Shown here one piece after another: positions 6,070-7,487 of a stretch of DNA of 7,487 nt. A model generated the notes under the pieces. That model searched no databases and was not told the origin of the DNA. It worked only from the letters and a program-made list of their open reading frames with translations. The stretch spans positions 1 to 7,487 of the forward strand of contig JBECKQ010000148.1 in NCBI GenBank assembly GCA_040235375.1, read 5' to 3'. The position numbers were made by a program, and so were the translations under genes. The stretch comes from JBECKQ01 sp040235375. GTDB taxonomy: Bacteria; Planctomycetota; Phycisphaerae; UBA1845. The number at the start of each line of letters is the position of its first letter. The stretch's first letter is position 1.

Positions 6070-6089
6070 GCGCGCCGCAGTCGGCGCGC
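6070..6089 (+). other. Perfect 8-bp GC hairpin between fliP and fliQ
   Basis: GCGCGCCG (6070-6077) pairs with CGGCGCGC (6082-6089) around CAGT. It starts five bases after the fliP stop and ends four bases before the GGAG that serves fliQ. There is no T-run, so it is not a standard terminator. Its place fits mRNA processing, 3' protection of the fliP message, or control of fliQ initiation; none is shown. Confidence 0.6.
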
Positions 6090-6104
6090 GGCCGGAGAAG
6101 ATTC

Positions 6105-6365
6105 ATGGACATGAGTCAGGCGCTCGATCTCGGGCGCAGCGCATTCATGATGGCGCTGATTACGGCCACCCCCGTGCTCGCCATCGGTCTGATGGTAGGT
6201 CTGGTGATTTCGCTGTTCCAGGCCGTCACGCAGCTCCAGGAGCAGACGCTGACGTTCGTACCGAAGATCGCCGGCATGGTTATTGCCGGCATCTACTTCA
6301 TCCCCTGGATAGCGGCGCGCATGCTGCACTTCACGGTGGAGATGTTCACGTTGAAACCCTGGTGA
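6105..6365 (+). CDS. fliQ: Flagellar export gate protein FliQ
   Basis: Small export-gate subunit that packs around FliP/FliR. The 86 residues, close to the family's usual 89, hold two hydrophobic hairpin helices (about 13-38 and 53-76) and the family motif FQAVTQLQEQTLTFVPKI (38-55). The ATG at 6105 has GGAGAAG at 6094-6100, seven bases from the GGAG core. A longer in-frame start at 6057 would overlap fliP and add 16 Arg-rich residues without family similarity, translated through the hairpin, so it is rejected. ATG at 6111 is a possible alternative. FliR follows after 12 nt. Confidence 0.95.
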   Translation: MDMSQALDLGRSAFMMALITATPVLAIGLMVGLVISLFQAVTQLQEQTLTFVPKIAGMVIAGIYFIPWIAARMLHFTVEMFTLKPW

Positions 6366-6377
6366 ATTCGCTGATAC

Positions 6378-7178
6378 ATGCCGAGCGACGATGGCATTTT
6401 CCTTATGCTGGTGCGGCCGGCCCTGTTCCTGCCGCTGTTCGCCCTGGTGCTCTTTCGCATCAGCGGCCTCATGATGACCGCGCCCATCTACGGCAGCGAC
6501 GCCGTGCCGATTCGCCTGCGCGCCGGCCTGGCCGTCGTCATCTCCTTCATGCTCTTTCCGATCCTGAGTCCGCATCTGCCGGCTCACGTCAGCCTTGCGA
6601 CGGCATTCGTCGGCGGCATGGGAGAACTCCTGATCGGTCTGATCATGGGCCTGGGCATGAGCCTCATGTTCTCCGGCGTACAGTTGGCGGGAATGGTCAT
6701 CGGCCAGCAGGCCGGCCTGTCGCTCGGCCAGGTGTACGACCCGGTCAGCGGCGGCGAATCCACCGTGCTCGGCCAGGTGTTCTTTCTCGTTGCGATGACC
6801 GTGTTCCTCGTTGCCGGTGGCCATCGCGAACTGATGCGCGCCCTGCTCGACAGCTACCAGACGATCCCCGTGCTGGGTTTTCGGTTCGAGAATTCGATGC
6901 TCTCGCTGGTCATCGGCCTGCTGACCTCCGCCTATGCGCTGGCGCTGCGGATGGCGGGGCCGGTGCTGATGGCGTTGTTGTCCGCGTCGCTGGTGATGGG
7001 TTTCCTCTCGCGCACCATGCCGCAGATGAACATCCTCTCCGTCGGGTTCATGGTGCGTATCTTCCTCGCCCTCGGCGCCACGGCCTTTGCCCTGTCGGCC
7101 GACGGCGGGGCGATCACCGACGCGATTCACGGAACAATCGACACCATGCGACAGGCATTCGAACTTGTCGCCAGGTGA
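6378..7178 (+). CDS. fliR: Flagellar export gate protein FliR
   Basis: Single-copy export-gate subunit that closes the FliP5-FliQ4 assembly and contacts FlhB. The 266 residues are normal for the family and almost wholly hydrophobic. Visible motifs are FRISGLMMTAPIYG (26-39), VPIRLRAGLAVV (43-54), GELLIGLIMGL (82-92), GQQAGLSLGQVYDP (109-122) and SRTMPQMNIL (211-220), the last being the conserved late FliR signature. An in-frame TGA at 6372-6374 makes the ATG at 6378 the first possible start. No good Shine-Dalgarno sequence is seen, so translation may be coupled to fliQ, whose stop is 12 nt upstream. flhB begins 53 nt after the stop. Confidence 0.96.
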   Translation: MPSDDGIFLMLVRPALFLPLFALVLFRISGLMMTAPIYGSDAVPIRLRAGLAVVISFMLFPILSPHLPAHVSLATAFVGGMGELLIGLIMGLGMSLMFSGVQLAGMVIGQQAGLSLGQVYDPVSGGESTVLGQVFFLVAMTVFLVAGGHRELMRALLDSYQTIPVLGFRFENSMLSLVIGLLTSAYALALRMAGPVLMALLSASLVMGFLSRTMPQMNILSVGFMVRIFLALGATAFALSADGGAITDAIHGTIDTMRQAFELVAR

Positions 7179-7186
7179 CCGCTGCG

Positions 7187-7203
7187 CCGGCGGTATGCGC
7201 CGG
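7187..7203 (+). other. 6-bp GC hairpin between fliR and flhB
   Basis: CCGGCG (7187-7192) and CGCCGG (7198-7203) pair around GTATG, eight bases after the fliR stop and 28 before the flhB start. No T-run follows. It resembles the other intergenic hairpins in position and GC content, but not in exact sequence. Confidence 0.4.
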
Positions 7204-7231
7204 GCGGCTGAACGGTGGGTGTGAATGACCA

Positions 7232-7487
7232 ATGCCCGAGGAATTCGGCGAAAAGACCGAACCGGCAACGCCACGACGGCGTCAGGAGGCCCGCGAGAAG
7301 GGCCAGGTGGCGCGCAGTCAGGACTTGCCCGCGGCCGTCATCGTCCTCGCGGCCGTCATCGGCCTGCAGGCCCTCGGTCCGGGCGTCTGGACCAAGCTCA
7401 TGCAGATCATGCGCACCTGCCTGATCGCCGATCGCGTTGTGAAGACGGACGACCTGGCGCCGACCATGATAGTCGTCGGCCGCGGTA
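7232..7487 (+). CDS. flhB: Flagellar export switch protein FlhB, N-terminal part (3' end outside window)
   Basis: Export-gate subunit that wraps around the gate opening and, through its autocleaved cytoplasmic domain, switches substrate class. The 85 visible residues show the typical FlhB start: GEKTEPATPRRRQEAREKGQ and then VARSQDLPAAV, followed by the first membrane helix (about 33-50). The ATG at 7232 is the first possible start, as an in-frame TGA lies at 7226-7228. The upstream sequence GGTGGGTG is a poor ribosome site. The NPTH autocleavage motif would be far beyond the end of the window, so it cannot be checked. FlhB follows fliR in most clusters of this type. Confidence 0.95.
   Translation, partial: MPEEFGEKTEPATPRRRQEAREKGQVARSQDLPAAVIVLAAVIGLQALGPGVWTKLMQIMRTCLIADRVVKTDDLAPTMIVVGRG

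Noticed and set aside
6057..6104. A longer FliQ start inside the end of fliP
   Set aside because: It adds Arg-rich residues translated through the hairpin; the ATG at 6105 has a good ribosome site and gives family length.
5276..6112. A 278-codon minus-strand frame opposite fliP
   Set aside because: FliP on the + strand is unmistakable; the antisense product has the composition of a shadow frame.
6068..7228. A 386-codon + strand frame overlapping fliQ and fliR in another frame
   Set aside because: Arg/Ala/His/Pro-rich shadow translation; the alternative frames hold clear FliQ and FliR.
5991..7274. A 427-codon minus-strand frame opposite fliQ and fliR
   Set aside because: The product is a His/Gln/Glu/Arg-rich low-complexity chain, typical of the reverse complement of hydrophobic membrane genes.
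1..7487. tRNA, rRNA, CRISPR arrays, insertion sequences or attachment sites
   Set aside because: None was seen; the window is almost fully occupied by flagellar genes with short gaps.

Overview
This window lies inside a large flagellar gene cluster. All ten genes are on the + strand, closely spaced, and read as one transcription unit or a few overlapping ones. In order they are: the 3' part of flgE (hook protein), flbD, motA, motB, fliL, a fliN-type switch gene with an unusual N-terminus, fliO, fliP, fliQ, fliR, and the 5' end of flhB. The DNA is GC-rich with strongly G/C-biased third codon positions, and this is why many long antisense and out-of-frame ORFs appear; I treat those as shadows.

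The organism is probably a planctomycete (for example the Phycisphaerae/Planctomycetia group) or a relative. The order flgE-flbD-motA-motB-fliL-[fliM]-fliN-fliO-fliP-fliQ-fliR-flhB is known from spirochaetes and other deep-branching phyla. High GC, weak or missing Shine-Dalgarno sequences before several genes, and the character of FlgE, FliL and MotB suggest Planctomycetota to me. This is inference from gene order and sequence feel; no phylogeny was run.

Layout: 3-1067 hook protein end; 1094-1288 FlbD; 1289-1390 a 102-nt gap with a GC-rich inverted repeat and a weak sigma-28-like site; 1391-2947 stator pair MotA/MotB; 2934-3470 FliL, overlapping motB; 3471-3554 an 84-nt gap with a near-identical copy of the same inverted repeat; 3555-4184 switch protein; 4223-7178 export-gate proteins FliO, FliP, FliQ, FliR; 7232 to the end FlhB. 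The genes work together: FliP/Q/R/FlhB (with FliO as assembly factor) form the export gate that secretes FlgE and other axial proteins, MotA/MotB/FliL form the torque unit, and the FliN-type protein is part of the C-ring that takes torque and the CheY signal.

The most notable point is the switch gene. No fliM lies between fliL and fliN, where this gene order usually has it. The FliN-like protein instead carries three spaced copies of a FliM/FliY-type 'EIDALM' motif ahead of a normal C-terminal SpoA domain. Secondary points are the recurring intergenic GC hairpins (two sharing a 15-mer with one mismatch), a MotB whose peptidoglycan-binding GHTD motif reads GHAT, and a FliO with a long lysine-free periplasmic region.
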